A stretch of DNA of 64,000 nt from Ammoniphilus resinae (GCF_017873965.1 NZ_JAGGKT010000015.1:24582-88581), one strand, 5' to 3'. Counted from the stretch's first letter, positions 48,808-62,574 are shown. The notes: generated by a model not told the origin, from the sequence alone. A program made the numbers and translations.

Positions 48808-51800
48808 TTGAATACCTCGTTCGCAAACGCAAAATTACCCTGCTTTTTTTCGTCATGGTGACTTTATCGGGGATCCTGAGCTTTTTACAACTACCAAAGC
48901 AGGAACTGCCGGAAATTACGATCACCATGGCAACGGTGACCACGATCTATCCAGGGGCGAGCCCGAAAAAAGTGGAACAGACCGTCACCCAAAAGATTGA
49001 GGATAAAATCAATGAGCTGCAGGGGTTGAAGTCGATTACCTCGACGTCTTCGCTAGGGGTATCGTCGATCATTGTGGAAACCGAGAACGGCGTGGACCCG
49101 AAAAAGAAATGGGAAGAACTGCGTAAAAAGGTCAAAGACGCTGAAGCAGACCTCCCCGTTGAAGCGAAAATGCCGATCATCAACGATGACCTGAATCGGA
49201 CGTTCGTGCAAACGATCAATTTGTCGGCGGATTCGTTTGAACAGCTGTATAGCATTCGCGAACTCGCTAAGAATTGGAAGGATCGCCTGCGGACTATTCC
49301 CCATGTGGCCGATGTGACGATCGATGGGCTACCGGAAAAGGAAGTGAGCATCGAAATTGACACGCAAAAACTGCAGCAATACGGCATCAGCGTGAACCAG
49401 GTGCTTGGCGCGATCCAAAAGGAAAACGACCGCACGCCTTTAGGGGACTATCAGCTGAAAGGAAGAACCTACGAGCTGCGGATGCTTGAGATGGAGGATC
49501 CTGAGCAGTTTGCACAAACCCTGATTACCCGCACAAAAGAAGGACAGCCGGTTTATCTGCAGGACATCGGGACGGCCAAGTTGACCACGGAGCGGGTTAA
49601 ACAGTTTGTTTACCACAACGGGCGGCCGGCAATATCGATTAGTATTAATTCCGAGTTTGGGGCCGATGTCCCATCGCTTCAGGAAAAAGTCGAAAATACG
49701 ATGGCGGAACTGACTAAAAACAAGCCGACCTGGCTAGATGTCGAATCCGTTTATTCGCAGCAGGAACGGGTCGCGGAGCTTTTTCATGATTTAACAAAGG
49801 AAATGTTGATCGCCATTTTTGCCGTGATTTTCGTCTGCACCTTGGGACTGAATATGATTACCTCGCTTGTCGTTGCGCTGGCGATCCCGATTTCCATCGC
49901 GGTGGGGATGATCCCGCTGCCGTACATGGGAGTGAGTCTCAACCAAATCACGATCGTGGGACTGATTATCGTGCTGGGGATCCTGGTCGACGATGCCGTG
50001 GTGGTAAACGACAATATCGAGCGCAGACTTAGCGTGTTGAAGGAAAGCCCGTACATAGCAGCAGTGAAAGGGAGCAAAGAAGTCTCACTTTCCATCTTGA
50101 CCGCTACTTTGGCGACAATTTGTTCCTTCGGGCCGTTGTTTTTCCTGGAGGGAAATGCTGGGCAATTTATTCGCGCAATCCCCATCATCATCACCATGTC
50201 GATGCTGGCATCGATGGTGATGTCGCTGACGATTATCCCGATTTTTCGGGAGTGGCATGAAAGCCGTAAGAAAAATACCGCAGGCACTGACCAATACCGC
50301 AAGCCGGCGGGTCTTTTGGGAAGACAAATTCAGTCCCTGACCAAATGGTATAGTGGCCATATGATGCCGAAAATGTTACAGAAGCCCCTACTCACTGGAC
50401 TGGTGGGGATCCTGATCGGGACCTCGGCTTATGGGTTGATTCCGCTGATTCCGGTGCAGCTTTTCCCGATTGCCAACCGGGCAGAAATGTACGTCAATGT
50501 GAAGTCGGTACCAGGCAGCAATGTCGAGGAAACCAATCGGCTTGTGCAGGATGTTGGGGGTTGGCTGCAGAAGCAGCCGGGAGTTGAATTGGTAGCCGCC
50601 TACTCCGGGCAATCGGCACCGAAAATGTTTGGTGGGGACACGGGAAACGGATCAGGGGAAAATGTGGGGCAGATTATCCTCCGGCTGGACCGGGAAAAAA
50701 TCCGCACCATGGATGTCGTGCCAATCTGGAACGAACAATTTAAACAGCTTTTCCCGGGAACACAAATCACCGCAAAAGAACTGGAAACAGGACCGCCGGT
50801 GGGTGCACCTGTTTTAATTCGGATTTTCGGGGAGGACTTGAATACCCTGCGCACGCTATCAGAAGAAGTGAAGGTCCTCGTGGCCAAAACCGCAGGAACG
50901 AAGGAGATCGATGACTCGTTTGGGGTGGAGAAAAATATCCTCCAGTTCAGCCTGAACAAACCGGTGATGGATCAACTGATGGTGAACGCGGGCGATGTTT
51001 CGAGGGCGATTCGGCTAGTTAGCGAGGGAATGACCGTATCCAAATTTGATGATGGCGAAGACCTCGTGGACATCGTTGTGCGGATGAAGCAGAGAGAAGG
51101 CGATCCGGCGCAGGTGTTTCAAAAGCTCACCGTAACCAACGCGGTCGGACAGCAAATTCCACTATCACAAATCATTACCGTGAAACCGGAGTTTGCTTTG
51201 GGAAAGATTTCTCATTACAATTTGTCCCGTGTCGTATCGATCAGCGCAGATGTTAAGGGAAGGACAGCGACAGAGGTGATGACCGAACTGCGCCCAAAAC
51301 TAAATGAGCTGCAAGCAGGGTGGGCGGATGGGTACCACTTTGAAATCGGTGGGGAAACCTCGGAGCAAACCGATATTTTTATCGACATGGGGAAGCTTTC
51401 CGTCATCGTGGTGTTCCTGATCCTGATCCTGATCGCCATGCAGTTTTATTCGCTTTCCATCCCGATTCTCGTGCTGAGCACAATCTACCTGGCGTTTGCA
51501 GGCAGCCTGATCGGATTATATATTACTCAAACACCGCTAGGCTTTATGACGATGATGGGGGTAATCAGTCTGGCGGGGATCGTTGTGCGAAATGGGATCG
51601 TGTTTGTGGAATTTATTGAGGATGCGCGAAAAGAGGGTGTGGAGCTGCATCAAGCGGTGATCAAAGCAGGGGAGGCGAGAATGCGCCCGATTCTTCTCAC
51701 CTCAGCAACAGCCGTCAGTGGCTTGACACCGCTCGCGACCATTGGGGATGTGCTGTTTCGTCCGTTGGCGGTGACAATCATTTTCGGGCTAATCTTTTCT

Positions 51801-51917
51801 ACGTTGTTAACGCTGATCATCGTACCGAGCCTGTACGTGGTGATCGCGAAACGAAAAATGAAAAAGGTGAAACCACCGCGACAATTTCAGGCACCACATG
51901 GGGACTTGAATATGTAA
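48804..51917 (+). CDS. RND multidrug/surfactant efflux pump, SwrC/AcrB family
   Basis: Proton-driven transporter of 1037 residues with 12 membrane segments. GTG start at 48804 (GTGA overlap). Motifs: GASPKKVEQTVTQKIED, the TM4 proton-relay acids in GILVDDAVVVNDNIERR, and FMTMMGVISLAGIVVRNGIV near TM11. B. subtilis SwrC (YerP) gives self-resistance to surfactin and is the likely nearest relative. Substrate here is unknown. Confidence 0.93.
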   Translation: MIEYLVRKRKITLLFFVMVTLSGILSFLQLPKQELPEITITMATVTTIYPGASPKKVEQTVTQKIEDKINELQGLKSITSTSSLGVSSIIVETENGVDPKKKWEELRKKVKDAEADLPVEAKMPIINDDLNRTFVQTINLSADSFEQLYSIRELAKNWKDRLRTIPHVADVTIDGLPEKEVSIEIDTQKLQQYGISVNQVLGAIQKENDRTPLGDYQLKGRTYELRMLEMEDPEQFAQTLITRTKEGQPVYLQDIGTAKLTTERVKQFVYHNGRPAISISINSEFGADVPSLQEKVENTMAELTKNKPTWLDVESVYSQQERVAELFHDLTKEMLIAIFAVIFVCTLGLNMITSLVVALAIPISIAVGMIPLPYMGVSLNQITIVGLIIVLGILVDDAVVVNDNIERRLSVLKESPYIAAVKGSKEVSLSILTATLATICSFGPLFFLEGNAGQFIRAIPIIITMSMLASMVMSLTIIPIFREWHESRKKNTAGTDQYRKPAGLLGRQIQSLTKWYSGHMMPKMLQKPLLTGLVGILIGTSAYGLIPLIPVQLFPIANRAEMYVNVKSVPGSNVEETNRLVQDVGGWLQKQPGVELVAAYSGQSAPKMFGGDTGNGSGENVGQIILRLDREKIRTMDVVPIWNEQFKQLFPGTQITAKELETGPPVGAPVLIRIFGEDLNTLRTLSEEVKVLVAKTAGTKEIDDSFGVEKNILQFSLNKPVMDQLMVNAGDVSRAIRLVSEGMTVSKFDDGEDLVDIVVRMKQREGDPAQVFQKLTVTNAVGQQIPLSQIITVKPEFALGKISHYNLSRVVSISADVKGRTATEVMTELRPKLNELQAGWADGYHFEIGGETSEQTDIFIDMGKLSVIVVFLILILIAMQFYSLSIPILVLSTIYLAFAGSLIGLYITQTPLGFMTMMGVISLAGIVVRNGIVFVEFIEDARKEGVELHQAVIKAGEARMRPILLTSATAVSGLTPLATIGDVLFRPLAVTIIFGLIFSTLLTLIIVPSLYVVIAKRKMKKVKPPRQFQAPHGDLNM

Positions 51918-51920
51918 TGA

Positions 51921-52231
51921 GCTGGAGAAAGAGGAAATGGTCATCATCGAGGTTATGAAGACCAAAATGTGCTTTGGAGAAAGAGGAAACGGTCATCATC
52001 AAGGTTATGAAGACCAAAATGTGCTTTGGAGAGAGAGGAAACGGTCATCATCGAGGTTATGAAGACCAAAATAGGCTCTGGAGAAAGTGGAAACGGTCGT
52101 CATCGAGGGTATGATGACCAAAATGTGCTTTGGAGAGAGAGGAAACGGTCATCATCAAGGTTATGAAGACCAAAATAGGCTCTGGAGAAAGTGGAAACGG
52201 TCGTCATCGAGGGTATGATGACAAAGCAACT
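51921..52231. repeat. Six 52-bp tandem repeats downstream of the efflux pump
   Basis: GGAGARA anchors lie at 51924, 51976, 52028, 52080, 52132 and 52184, exactly 52 bp apart. The unit reads TGGAGAAAGAGGAAACGGTC, then ATCATCGAGGTTATGAAGACC and AAAATGTGCT-type text. In some units GGTCGTCAT and ATGATGACC form a 9-bp hairpin. It begins right after the stop codon of the pump. Unrelated to family A. Confidence 0.95.
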
Positions 52232-52386
52232 GGAAGCATCCCGGGCTAAGCCCAACTCAAGCTAGAATCGCGACAGTCGGAGCCATCCTGCTCGCCTCCC
52301 CCGGACCTGCGCTCGCCTTCCCAACCTTAACACTGTGCTGACAGGTGCAATGTGTGTCTAAATCGTGACAAAAGCAGGACATCATG

Positions 52387-52415
52387 TTGACAAAAGTGTA
52401 GCGAATCAGTACTAT
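52387..52415 (+). promoter_or_regulatory. Promoter of the ATP synthase operon
   Basis: TTGACA (52387-52392), a 17-base spacer and TACTAT (52410-52415). A leader of about 170 bases follows. Confidence 0.7.
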
Positions 52416-52523
52416 GATTGAGGGATGTTTACTAGGCTTTGAACGAAAGTTTCTGTCCCACTTTCTATACAATCACATAGAGTATTTGTATTTTGGTTAA
52501 GATAGGAAATGAAACGATCTGTG

Positions 52524-52545
52524 AGAGGTAGGCAGTTCTACCTCT
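52524..52545 (+). promoter_or_regulatory. Hairpin in the atp leader
   Basis: Perfect AGAGGTAG / CTACCTCT stem with a 6-base loop, not followed by a T run, about 47 bases before the first atp gene. It could stabilise or regulate the leader; no known motif recognised. Confidence 0.45.
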
Positions 52546-52591
52546 ATTCGTGATGGAGTTCTGTAACCAACAACCCGAGGGGGTTAGCGAT

Positions 52592-52811
52592 ATGAACGGT
52601 CCAGAATCACCATGGAAAGCTGTTACACTCGTGAGTGTTATTGGCATGGATATAGTCCTGTGCGTACTTCTTGGAGTTTGGCTGGGACGGAAGCTGGACG
52701 CTTACTTTGGAACAGGACCATGGCTGATGGTTGTGGGCGTTTTTGTCGGATTAGCGGCAGGCGTGCTGATCATCATCCCGATCATTAGACGGTTTTTAGG
52801 AGATCAACCCG

Positions 52812-52822
<11 letters not shown>
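52592..52822 (+). CDS. AtpZ/AtpI-type small membrane protein of the ATP synthase operon
   Basis: 76 residues from ATG 52592 (CGAGGGGGT site). Two membrane segments: VTLVSVIGMDIVLCVLLGVW and WLMVVGVFVGLAAGVLIIIP, with the GxxxGRKLD linker common in the F0F1-ATPase-associated family. It overlaps atpI by 11 bases. Thought to assist Fo assembly or magnesium handling; not established. Confidence 0.8.
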
Positions 52823-53946
<1,124 letters not shown>

Positions 53947-54029
53947 TTTATCTAGGTATTCCTATCTCAAATCCCTTTCATTTTGAGGTTTGAAATATAA
54001 GAACAAAAAATAATTCAGTTTAAATTTAA

Positions 54030-54266
<237 letters not shown>

Positions 54267-54276
54267 GATTTGAAAA

Positions 54277-54322
54277 AAGGAAAATGGCGATGGTTCGCTA
54301 CTGTTGGACCTCGCCATTCCTT
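54277..54322 (+). promoter_or_regulatory. Hairpin between atpE and atpF
   Basis: GGAAAATGGCGA / TCGCCATTCC arms separated by about 20 bases in a 162-bp gap, the largest inside the operon; a short T-rich stretch follows. It could act as an mRNA 3'-end or processing signal that raises subunit c yield. Confidence 0.5.
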
Positions 54323-54428
54323 ATGTTTTTCATCAGTATTGGTATTCATCCGTTCAGGCTACCCTAAACGTTTGGTCTGCCAAGTGCAGTACACCTTAGT
54401 CAAGTGAATGAGGAAGGAAGTGAAAAGT

Positions 54429-54917
54429 ATGTTCCATATTGAATGGGGTACAGCCCTTTATCAGCTTTTCATCTTTATCGTGCTATATATTCTTCTTCGC
54501 AAATATGCATTCGGCCCAATTATGGGAATTATGGAAGCACGTCAGAAGAAGATCGAAAGTGATATTCAAACTGCCGAGAAGAATCGTGAAGATGCGATCA
54601 AACTTCTGGAAGATCAAAAAACAGAATTATCCAACGCTCGTAAAGATGCACAGAAAATTATTGAAACCGCTCGTTTGACCGCTGAAAAGCAAGCAGATGA
54701 TCTACTTGCCAGAGCGAAGGATGAAGCCGAGCAATTTAAGAAATCTGCGCAAACCGAGATTACCCGCGAGAAGGAACAAGCCATGGCTGCCCTTCGTGAG
54801 CAGGTTGGCATGTTGTCTGTGATGATCGCTACGAAAATCATTGAAAAAGAATTAGACGATAAACAGCAGGAAAAATTGGTCGAAGACTTTCTTAAAGAGG
54901 TAGGCGAAGCGAAATGA
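54429..54917 (+). CDS. atpF: ATP synthase subunit b
   Basis: Peripheral stalk, 162 residues from ATG 54429 (AGGAAGGAAG site). One N-terminal membrane helix (ALYQLFIFIVLYILLRKYAF) is followed by a long charged coiled coil. The frame is open from 54408, but the later ATG matches family starts. Overlaps atpH by 4 bases. Confidence 0.95.
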   Translation: MFHIEWGTALYQLFIFIVLYILLRKYAFGPIMGIMEARQKKIESDIQTAEKNREDAIKLLEDQKTELSNARKDAQKIIETARLTAEKQADDLLARAKDEAEQFKKSAQTEITREKEQAMAALREQVGMLSVMIATKIIEKELDDKQQEKLVEDFLKEVGEAK

Positions 54918-55462
54918 GTAAAGGCGTGGTAGCAAAGCGTTATGCCCTTGCCCTTTTTGAAGTCGCCTCTGCAAAGCAGCAAATCAATGAAGTGGAGCAA
55001 GAGCTTCAATTGATCACGCAAATCTTAAACGACAATCCTGCCTTTTTGCAATTCCTGCAGCATCCACAGATCGCGAAGGAAAACAAGAAGAAGGAATTTG
55101 AACAGGCCTTTGATGGAAAAATATCCGAAACTGTCATGAATTTCACAGGATTATTGATCGATAGAAACCGGGAAGAGATCCTCACCTCAGTCCTCAGCTT
55201 TTTCGTGGAAAAGGCCAATGAAGAGCGCGGCTTAGTTGATGCTATGGTGACTTCCGTTAGACAGCTGTCAGAAGAGGAAAAGCAAGGTTTAGCAAAATCC
55301 TTTGAGAAGCTGTTGAACAAGAAAATCCGCATTGAAAACAAGATCGATGCTTCGATCATGGGCGGTGTTGTGGTTCAGATCGGCGACCGTCTTTATGATG
55401 GAAGCACGAAGGGCAAGCTGCATCGTATCGAACAAAAAATTATGCAGTCTCAAGTACGGTAG
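54914..55462 (+). CDS. atpH: ATP synthase subunit delta
   Basis: 182 residues; connects F1 to the peripheral stalk. Starts SKGVVAKRYALALFEVAS. The C-terminal GGVVVQIGDRLYDGSTKGKL is the delta/OSCP signature. Confidence 0.95.
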   Translation: MSKGVVAKRYALALFEVASAKQQINEVEQELQLITQILNDNPAFLQFLQHPQIAKENKKKEFEQAFDGKISETVMNFTGLLIDRNREEILTSVLSFFVEKANEERGLVDAMVTSVRQLSEEEKQGLAKSFEKLLNKKIRIENKIDASIMGGVVVQIGDRLYDGSTKGKLHRIEQKIMQSQVR

Positions 55463-55466
55463 ATAG

Positions 55467-56990
<1,524 letters not shown>

Positions 56991-57025
56991 TCTAAAAATC
57001 GATTCAAAAAAAGGTGGTGAATGAT

Positions 57026-57904
57026 ATGGCTGGTGGAGGAAGCCGCGAAATAAAACGCCGCATTAAAAGCGTTAAGAATACTCGGCAAATCACCAAAGCA
57101 ATGAAGATGGTTGCCGCTGCCAAACTGCGTCGTGCGCAGGAACGTGCGGAGGAGAGCCGTCCTTATGCAGAGAAAATCCGTGAAGTGGTGTTCAGTATTG
57201 CTTCCGGTGCAAGTGGTGTGAAGCATCCGATGCTCGAGCACCGTCCGGTGAAAAAGACAGGTTACATCGTCATCACGTCGGACCGCGGACTTGCTGGAGG
57301 TTTTAACAGCAATACCTTGCGTAAAGCTGTTTCCTTGATTAAGGAACGTCATCAAAGTCCGGATGAATACGGGATTTTTGTGGTCGGCAGAAGGGGAAGA
57401 GACTTTTTCACCAAGCGTGGATATCCGATCTTGGCGGAAATCACCGGGTTGCCCGATGCACCCACTTTTGCCCATATTAAACAAATCACGTCAAAAGCTG
57501 TCGGCTTTTTCGCTGATGGAACGATTGACGAGTTGAATTTGGTTTACAACAAGTTTAAAAGTGCGTTAACACAGATTCCAACCGAAGTGCGTCTCTTGCC
57601 ATTAGGTGAGGTGGATGAGGCTGCGTCTACAACTGCTTCTGCAGCTGCGAAGACCAGTTACGAATACGAGCCATCGGCGGAGGAAGTACTTAGTGTTTTA
57701 TTGCCAAAATACGCGGAAACGCTCATTTATAGTGCTCTGCTCGATTCCAAGGCCAGTGAAGAAGGCGCTCGGATGACAGCGATGGGTAGTGCAACAGATA
57801 ACGCAAGCTCAATGCTTGAGTCTTTAACCCTTTCCTTTAACCGTGCACGTCAGGCAGCGATTACGCAGGAAATTGCGGAAATCGTAGCTGGTGCCAACTC
57901 GTAA
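57026..57904 (+). CDS. atpG: ATP synthase subunit gamma
   Basis: Central rotor shaft. 292 residues from ATG 57026, after AAAGGTGGTG. N-terminal helix [20 protein letters not shown] and C-terminal helix [18 protein letters not shown]. The frame begins at GTG 57014, inside the Shine-Dalgarno, so the later ATG is preferred. Confidence 0.97.
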   Translation: MAGGGSREIKRRIKSVKNTRQITKAMKMVAAAKLRRAQERAEESRPYAEKIREVVFSIASGASGVKHPMLEHRPVKKTGYIVITSDRGLAGGFNSNTLRKAVSLIKERHQSPDEYGIFVVGRRGRDFFTKRGYPILAEITGLPDAPTFAHIKQITSKAVGFFADGTIDELNLVYNKFKSALTQIPTEVRLLPLGEVDEAASTTASAAAKTSYEYEPSAEEVLSVLLPKYAETLIYSALLDSKASEEGARMTAMGSATDNASSMLESLTLSFNRARQAAITQEIAEIVAGANS

Positions 57905-59347
<1,443 letters not shown>

Positions 59348-59380
59348 TACAACCCTAAAACCCCATCAGTCGGGACCGTC

Positions 59381-59405
59381 CTCTGTTGCCATTATTGGAA
59401 CAGAG
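59381..59405 (+). promoter_or_regulatory. Hairpin between atpD and atpC
   Basis: CTCTGTT / AACAGAG stem in the 83-bp gap, not followed by a T run; may be an RNA stability or processing element. Confidence 0.4.
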
Positions 59406-59430
59406 ATCTTACAGGGGAGGACCTTAAACT

Positions 59431-59832
59431 ATGAATACAGTATTAGTAGAAGTCGTTACTCCTGAACGGGTTGTCTATCGTGGGGATGCTCGCATCGTCG
59501 TGGCCAAAGGACTTGAGGGGGAACTAGGTATTCTCCCAAATCACGTTCCCTTGGTTACACCACTCAGGATTGCACTCGTCCAGATTAAAAAAGCAGAGGG
59601 TGAGGATGTCATCGCGGTAAGCGGTGGCTTCATGGAAGTCCGCAAGGACAAAATCACCATCTTAGCCGAAGCGGCTGAACTGCCGCAGGATATCGACGTA
59701 ACTCGCGCAACCGCCGCAAAGGAACGCGCCGAACAACGCCTATCCGACAAAAAGGATGACATCGACTCCAAGCGCGCTGAACTAGCTCTCCAACGAGCTC
59801 TTGTCCGCTTGCAGGTTACGAATAAGAAATAA
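59431..59832 (+). CDS. atpC: ATP synthase subunit epsilon
   Basis: 133 residues; inhibitory and coupling subunit. Beta-sandwich (VEVVTPERVVYRGDARIVVA, ELGILPNHVPLVTPL) followed by the C-terminal helix hairpin. Full length for the family. Last gene of the operon. Confidence 0.97.
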   Translation: MNTVLVEVVTPERVVYRGDARIVVAKGLEGELGILPNHVPLVTPLRIALVQIKKAEGEDVIAVSGGFMEVRKDKITILAEAAELPQDIDVTRATAAKERAEQRLSDKKDDIDSKRAELALQRALVRLQVTNKK

Positions 59833-59837
59833 AAGTA

Positions 59838-59876
59838 AGAGGCTGTTCCCTTTATTTGGGGGACAGTCTTTTTTTC
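59838..59876 (+). terminator. Terminator of the atp operon
   Basis: GGCTGTTCCC / GGGGGACAGTC stem with wobble pairs and a T-rich loop, followed by TTTTTTT. Confidence 0.85.
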
Positions 59877-60005
59877 TGTTTAAGAATTTATAAGCTATGG
59901 GGTGTAATGGATGACCCTTTTTAATTGTTGTTCGGGGAACCGTTTTGTGAGAGCTTGTTTTGTTCTGAGACGGCGGGGCTGAGTTGAGCTGAACTGGGCA
60001 AGGGT

Positions 60006-60027
60006 AGGCGAGGCGAGGCGAGGCGAG
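60006..60027. repeat. GGCGA pentanucleotide microsatellite, 4 units
   Basis: GGCGA repeated four times in tandem in the region downstream of atp. No coding role. The surrounding 59877-60078 contains no gene I can support. Confidence 0.8.
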
Positions 60028-60078
60028 TGTCTTGCCGGTGCAGAGCTGGAAGAGCTGGGGTGCGGCTTATATTTTTTG

Positions 60079-60596
60079 CAACCTATGGCCACTATCCCAT
60101 CCTGTCAGGTATAGATGTGGTGGGATGCATTTGTATTTGAGGGCTGGTATAGGCTGTGAACGGGCCGGAAGTAAATTTATTCCAAGATATTGGAAGAAAT
60201 CGTCAAGTAACGGAATCAGTATCCGTCCGCAAACCCTTCAAAAAGTGAACAAATCTCCGATTTAGCTGATTCTATGTCCGGTCGAGCCGCTTGCCAGTGC
60301 TAGGTGGTTTATTATGTTTTGCAACCTATGGCCATTATTCCATCCAGTCAGGTAGAAAGTTGATGGGCTGCGTTTTCATTTGAGAGGCTGGTATAGGCAG
60401 TGAACGGGGTAGTGTAAAGTTATTCCCAGAGGGTGGAAGGAATCGTCAAGTAAACGGAATCAGTTATCGTTCGCAAACCCTTCAAAAAGTGAACAAATCT
60501 CCGATTTAGCTGATTCTATGTCCGGTCGAGCCGCTAGCCAGTGCTAGGTGGTTTATTATGTTTTGCATCCTATGACCATTATTCAATCCAGTCAGG
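60079..60596 (+). repeat. Family A cores (3, + orientation) within about 243-bp direct repeats
   Basis: Cores CCTATGGCCACTATCCC (60082), CCTATGGCCATTATTCC (60325) and CCTATGACCATTATTCA (60569) are each followed by GTCAGG, spaced about 243 bp. The intervening unit is repeated almost exactly, with shared text CCTTCAAAAAGTGAACAAAT and GATTCTATGTCCGGTCGAGC. Confidence 0.9.
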
Positions 60597-61000
60597 TAAA
60601 TGAGTTAATCTGGAAGGAGGAACCCAATGAAGGACATTCCAACCGGAAAAGTTGAAAATTAAGTGAAGAAACTCTCCTTATTTGTCTGATTCATATAAAA
60701 TTGTGCTAAGTAAGGGGGGATTTTCCACTTATCATTGCAAAAATCGCGCAAAATACAGTCTTTTTATTCAATAAGAATAAAAACTCCACCTATTCGAGGA
60801 ATTTTCCAAGTCTAAGTAAAATAGGTGTAAAATCTCCCCTTATTGAAAATGGGGTGCGGAACTCTGTGGGATTGTTAGTTGGTTACTTGTGATAATGGAC
60901 GTTGCTACCGGTGAATTTATCACAAAATGCCTGCCTACCAGTTAAAAACAGTGCACCAACGACAACTGGGGTCTACAAACAAATAGTTTCTCACAATTTC
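60597..61000. other. Non-coding spacer between opposing arrays, with family C elements
   Basis: No supported gene. Contains CTCTCCTTATTTG, GCTAAGTAAGGGGGGATTTT, AATAAGAATAAAAACTCC and CTCCCCTTATTGAAAA-like elements (60660-60850), which match the family C pattern in the spacer at 39726-40105. Confidence 0.6.
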
Positions 61001-61210
61001 CAACCGGAGTGAAAGGGATAATGGGCATACACATTAAAAAATAAGTACATCGCAACCCCAGTCCATCCCCCACCCCTCCAATTTGCAACCGGAGTGGAAG
61101 GGATAATGGGTACACACATTGGAAAACAAGTACATCGCAACCCCGTGATCCCCCCCCACCCCTCCAAATTCCAACCGGAGCGAAAGGGATAATGGGCACA
61201 CACATTGGAA
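61001..61210 (-). repeat. Family A tandem array, 3 cores in - orientation, 85-bp period
   Basis: GGGATAATGGG anchors lie at 61015, 61100 and 61186 (spacings 85, 86), each preceded by CAACCGGAG and followed by CACACATT. Units are near-identical. The array faces the + cores at 60079-60596. Confidence 0.9.
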
Positions 61211-61308
61211 AACAAGTACATCGCACCACCGCCCACCGACCTAAGTTTCTCGTCCCAAACGTAAAATACCACAAAAAAACCCCATACATATTCAAATTTT
61301 TTGTGCAA

Positions 61309-61889
61309 TGTAAACAATTGTACACTTTACAAATAAGGCTTTTTCCTTTAACGTAGATATGTAAGGAATCTGTAATTGAATTATACTCGGATTTCCAAAT
61401 AATGGTTGGCTTTCATCGTTACTTTTTAACTAACGTTTATGTTGTACCTTTACAACTCAACAAGTGTTGCTCAGTAAGGGGAAATCGATCGATATGAGCT
61501 AGAAACGATTTTTTGAGGAGGTCAATCAATCATGTCTTCACCACTAGGTAATGAATTAAAGCGACTGCGCGAGGCGAAAGGATATACCCTTGAAGAAGCC
61601 TCCCAACAAATTGGCATCACACGACAATATTTAAGCATGTTGGAGAAGGGGCAGAGAAAATCGGCATCCTTTGAAATTATGACACGACTTTCCCAGATCT
61701 ATCAGGTGCCTATGGAGTACCTTGGCAAGTTTATTGGATCTAATGCACAGGAATTAACGGAAAATGAATTGAATACGTGGACACAGCTCAACAAAAAACT
61801 AGAGGAAGAAATTTACGGGAATTCAGTGAACGAGCTGTTGACATGGTTGAAGGCAAGATAAACTTACCAGATTTTGTAAACCTTTACAA
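61309..61889. promoter_or_regulatory. TGTAAA/TTTACA inverted repeats flanking the XRE gene
   Basis: Three related palindromes: TGTAAA-N11-TTTACA (61309-61331), GTTGTA-CCTT-TACAAC (61441-61456) and TTGTAAA-CC-TTTACAA (61874-61889, perfect). Two precede and one follows the XRE regulator at 61532-61861. They are candidate operators of that regulator. The rest of 61211-61531 shows no gene. Confidence 0.5.
61532..61861 (+). CDS. XRE family transcriptional regulator
   Basis: 109 residues. N-terminal Cro/CI-type HTH (LKRLREAKGYTLEEASQQIG, ITRQYLSMLEKGQRKSASFE) and a C-terminal helical tail (ELNTWTQLNKKLEEEIYG) that could mediate dimerisation. Size and layout resemble SinR-like proteins, but orthology is not shown. 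GAGGAGG precedes the ATG. It is surrounded by TTGTAAA-type palindromes that it may bind. Confidence 0.85.
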   Translation: MSSPLGNELKRLREAKGYTLEEASQQIGITRQYLSMLEKGQRKSASFEIMTRLSQIYQVPMEYLGKFIGSNAQELTENELNTWTQLNKKLEEEIYGNSVNELLTWLKAR

Positions 61890-61901
61890 TTGGCCTTCGA
61901 T

Positions 61902-61946
61902 AAGGGTTCCCGGCGCTAAAGACAGCGCTTAAAGGGACCCTTTTTT
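61902..61946 (+). terminator. Terminator after the XRE gene
   Basis: Two-part stem AAGGGTTCCC / GGGACCCTT with inner GGCGCT / AGCGCT, followed by TTTTT. Confidence 0.85.
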
Positions 61947-62097
61947 ACTGTGTGGGAATCGGCATCTTATCGGTATGACGGTTTCTGATTCCTTCGGAAC
62001 TCTGTCGATTTTCCTCCGCATAGAAAGGATTGGTGTCCCTTCGTGGAGAAAGCAGAAAAGAGGGCACATCCAACCCCCGCAAATTCCGCTTTTCTCA

Positions 62098-62574
62098 TTA
62101 TGTAAGATGATGTTTCTCGGCAATATAGTTGAGGAGCTCCTCACAGGAGCGGCGGATGATTTGATAGGATTCGAGAAAAGCAGCATCACCCTGACTCCAT
62201 GGGTCAGGCACGTCTCCGCCTTTTTCCACCACATCAAACTCACGCAGCAGGAAAAGCTCGCCTTTGACCATCTGACCAAGTTTTTCGATGTTCCTTCGAT
62301 TCGAGGCGTCCATGGCAATCACGTAATCCCACTGCCCCAAGTCCCCCGGCAAAAACTGCCGCGCTCGCTGCTCATCAATGGAAAACCCGTGCTGCTTGGC
62401 GACTTTCCGCGAACCGGGATCAGGAGCCTTCCCCACGTGATACCTAGCGGTTCCTGCAGAATCAATGTGAAACAAGTCGGACCAGCCTTTCTCCCGCACC
62501 AGCTCACGAAAAACCCCTTCCCCCAAGGGGGATCGACAGATATTTCCCAAACAAACGAATATGACATTTATCAC
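62098..62574 (-). CDS. Low-molecular-weight protein tyrosine phosphatase
   Basis: 158 residues. P-loop CLGNICRSPLGEGV (C8, isoleucine at the position where YwlE has threonine) indicates a tyrosine-type enzyme, similar to YfkJ of Bacillus. The general acid is in DVPDPWSQGD. GTG start at 62574 after AAGGAGGTG. It stands alone on the - strand; the + strand frame across it is a shadow. Confidence 0.9.
   Translation of the reverse strand: MINVIFVCLGNICRSPLGEGVFRELVREKGWSDLFHIDSAGTARYHVGKAPDPGSRKVAKQHGFSIDEQRARQFLPGDLGQWDYVIAMDASNRRNIEKLGQMVKGELFLLREFDVVEKGGDVPDPWSQGDAAFLESYQIIRRSCEELLNYIAEKHHLT

Noticed and set aside
50335..50362. Family A-like string inside the RND pump gene (CCTGACCAAATGG then TATAGTGGCCATA)
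   Set aside because: One base of the GGGATAG anchor differs, the encoded residues (SLTKWYSGH) look like normal pump sequence, and there is no partner core; a chance match is likely.
60942..61325. Overlapping - strand frames of 108-127 residues with PIIPFAPVG repeats
   Set aside because: Translation of the 85-bp family A units; overlapping frames give equally repetitive products.
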